From the NCBI GenBank assembly GCA_041678045.1, contig JBAYOV010000001.1:62001-126000 (forward strand): a stretch of DNA of 64,000 nucleotides. Reading direction: 5' to 3'. Each line of letters opens with the position of its first letter. The first letter of the stretch is position 1. This stretch comes from UBA2357 sp041678045 (lineage in GTDB: Bacteria > Pseudomonadota > Gammaproteobacteria > Burkholderiales > Rhodocyclaceae). Below the pieces are notes generated by a model. It had not been told where the DNA came from. It did no database searches and saw only the letters and a program-made list of their open reading frames with translations. Below, in pieces: positions 62,604-64,000 of this stretch. The position numbers and the translations under genes are program-made.

Positions 62604-64000
62604 AACTGCAACTGCAGGACGTGGCGCAGGCCACTGGCGGTCAGGCCATCGGAGAGGCCATGGTGCGCGGGGTGGGCACCGACAGCCGGGCGCAGGCAGC
62701 CGGTGAGCTGTTCGTCGCGCTGCGCGGCGAGCGGTTTGACGGTCATGACTTCGTTGCCGGGGCGCAGCAGCAGGGGGCTGCCGCCGCGCTGGTCGACCGT
62801 GACTGGTATGCCCGGCAGGGTGGGGATGCAGGCAGCCTGCCGCTGGTGGTGGTGGATGACACCCGGCGGGCGCTGGGTGCGCTTGCAGCAAGCTGGCGCC
62901 AGCGTTTCGACATTCCGCTGATCGGCATTACCGGCAGCAATGGCAAGACCACCGTGAAGGAGATGTGTGCGGCCATCCTGCGCACCCGTTTTGCAGACAG
63001 CGGGGCGGTGCTGGCCACGGCGGGAAATCTGAACAACGACATCGGCCTGCCGCTCACCCTGCTTGGCCTGCGTGCGCATCACCGGGCTGCCGTGGTGGAA
63101 ATGGGCATGAACCACCCGGGCGAGATCGGTGCGCTGACCGCCATCGCACGGCCCACCGTGGCGCTGGTGAATAATGCCCAGCGTGCCCACCTGCAGGGCA
63201 TGGGTGGTGTGGTTGAGGTGGCCGAGGAAAAGGCAGCGATTTACGATGGACTGGACGCGCATGGTGTGGCCATCGTGAACCTGGACGATCCCCATGCGGC
63301 GCTGTGGTTGGCGCGCAACCGGGATCGCAAGGTGATGGGGTTTGGTTTTCGTGACGCTGCCGATGTGTATGGTGTGTGCCGCCTGCAGGGCCTTGGGGCG
63401 ATCCTGCAGATACGCCACGCGGGCGAAGCGGTCGAGTGTGCGCTGCAGGTGCCGGGCGTGCATAACGCCGCCAATGCGCTGTCGGCCGCTGCGGCCTGCC
63501 TGGCTGCCGGGGTGACGCTGGCCGAGGTGGCCCGTGGCCTGAGCGGATACACCGGCACGAAGGGGCGGTTGCACCGTCGGGCTGGCCGGGGCGGGGCGTT
63601 GATTCTGGACGACACCTATAACGCCAATCCGGATTCGGTGCGGGCCGGCATAGACGTGCTGGCCAGCACGCCCGGTCGCAAGGTGCTGGTGCTGGGTGAC
63701 ATGGGCGAGGTGGGCGAGAGTAGCGCCCAGGTTCATGACGAAGTCGGCGGCTATGCGAAGAGCAAGGGCGTGGATGCCCTGTTCGGACTGGGGGAAATGA
63801 GCGCCATCGCAGTGCGCAATTTCGGCGAGGGTGGGGCGCATTTTGCCAATCCCGAGTCGCTGGCTGCGGCGGTGCTGCCCCTGCTCGACGCAGACACTGC
63901 AGTGCTGGTGAAAGGTTCACGTTTCATGCGCATGGAAAGAGTGGTGGAACGGCTTCTGGCAGTGCACAATAGCGGCCCTTCGCAACCCGGGGATTCCCAT
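62600..64000 (+). CDS. murF: UDP-MurNAc-tripeptide:D-Ala-D-Ala ligase (3' end outside window)
   Basis: The first 467 codons of MurF are visible, starting ATG 62600 inside the murE stop. Substrate domain VGTDSRAQAAGELFVALRGERFDGHDF, ATP loop GITGSNGKTTVKEM, MGMNHPGEIG and DDTYNANPDSVRA are typical. It adds D-Ala-D-Ala to complete the peptidoglycan precursor. The frame is still open at the window edge. Confidence 0.95.
   Translation, partial: MKLQLQDVAQATGGQAIGEAMVRGVGTDSRAQAAGELFVALRGERFDGHDFVAGAQQQGAAAALVDRDWYARQGGDAGSLPLVVVDDTRRALGALAASWRQRFDIPLIGITGSNGKTTVKEMCAAILRTRFADSGAVLATAGNLNNDIGLPLTLLGLRAHHRAAVVEMGMNHPGEIGALTAIARPTVALVNNAQRAHLQGMGGVVEVAEEKAAIYDGLDAHGVAIVNLDDPHAALWLARNRDRKVMGFGFRDAADVYGVCRLQGLGAILQIRHAGEAVECALQVPGVHNAANALSAAAACLAAGVTLAEVARGLSGYTGTKGRLHRRAGRGGALILDDTYNANPDSVRAGIDVLASTPGRKVLVLGDMGEVGESSAQVHDEVGGYAKSKGVDALFGLGEMSAIAVRNFGEGGAHFANPESLAAAVLPLLDADTAVLVKGSRFMRMERVVERLLAVHNSGPSQPGDSH

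Overview
The window is a GC-rich, gene-dense chromosomal segment of a Gram-negative betaproteobacterium. The gene order fits the Rhodocyclales/Zoogloeaceae (Azoarcus/Thauera-like): lolB-ispE-tRNA-Gln-prs-rplY-pth-ychF, two M16 peptidases-rsmD-coaD-ferredoxin facing ftsY-ftsE-ftsX, and rnpB just ahead of an mraZ-headed division and cell-wall cluster. The lineage is inferred from synteny and protein character, not from a database search. The first gene (an RNB ribonuclease) and the last (murF) run off the window ends.

Layout. 1-6.8 kb: RNB exoribonuclease, a ZapG/YhcB-like protein, a tight four-gene operon (DUF2478, YkgJ-type, YqiA-type esterase, methyltransferase) and an SLC13-type permease. 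6.9-15.8 kb: housekeeping genes ychF, an Ap4A phosphorylase-like enzyme, pth, rplY, prs, tRNA-Gln, ispE, lolB, a TPR protein and mutM. 16-25 kb: a dynamin-like GTPase, ferredoxin, coaD, rsmD, an M16 peptidase pair and ftsYEX. 25-33 kb: a NaVBac-type channel, then a RutR-like repressor divergent from a BMP-family nucleobase/nucleoside ABC transporter ending in a CodA-like deaminase.

33-43 kb: accessory genes. They include a Lys-rich hypothetical, a DsbD-like membrane protein, an MBL-fold protein with an eroded metal motif, an operon of GGDEF/EAL receptor plus outer-membrane barrel plus PstS-like periplasmic protein, an olsB/olsA-like ornithine-lipid pair, and a PfkB kinase. 43.3-45.2 kb: a DarTG toxin-antitoxin module, preceded by a short ORF resembling the start of hsdM and bounded by an imperfect inverted GGGGTCAGACC motif. 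45.2-56.9 kb: DUF3426 protein, prmA, accC, accB, tlpA, mpl, dolP, diaA, yraN, rsmI, pyrC and a small lipoprotein. 56.9-64 kb: rnpB, then mraZ-rsmH-ftsL-ftsI-murE-murF as overlapping genes, with a clear promoter and a row of MraZ boxes.

Most of the window is conserved core genome. The points that stand out are the RutR-box-like palindrome in front of the transporter/deaminase operon, the substitution at the CodA Asp314 position, the c-di-GMP/outer-membrane/periplasmic operon, the DarTG island with its boundary sequences, and several small intergenic repeat families. No CRISPR array, complete insertion sequence or prophage was seen.
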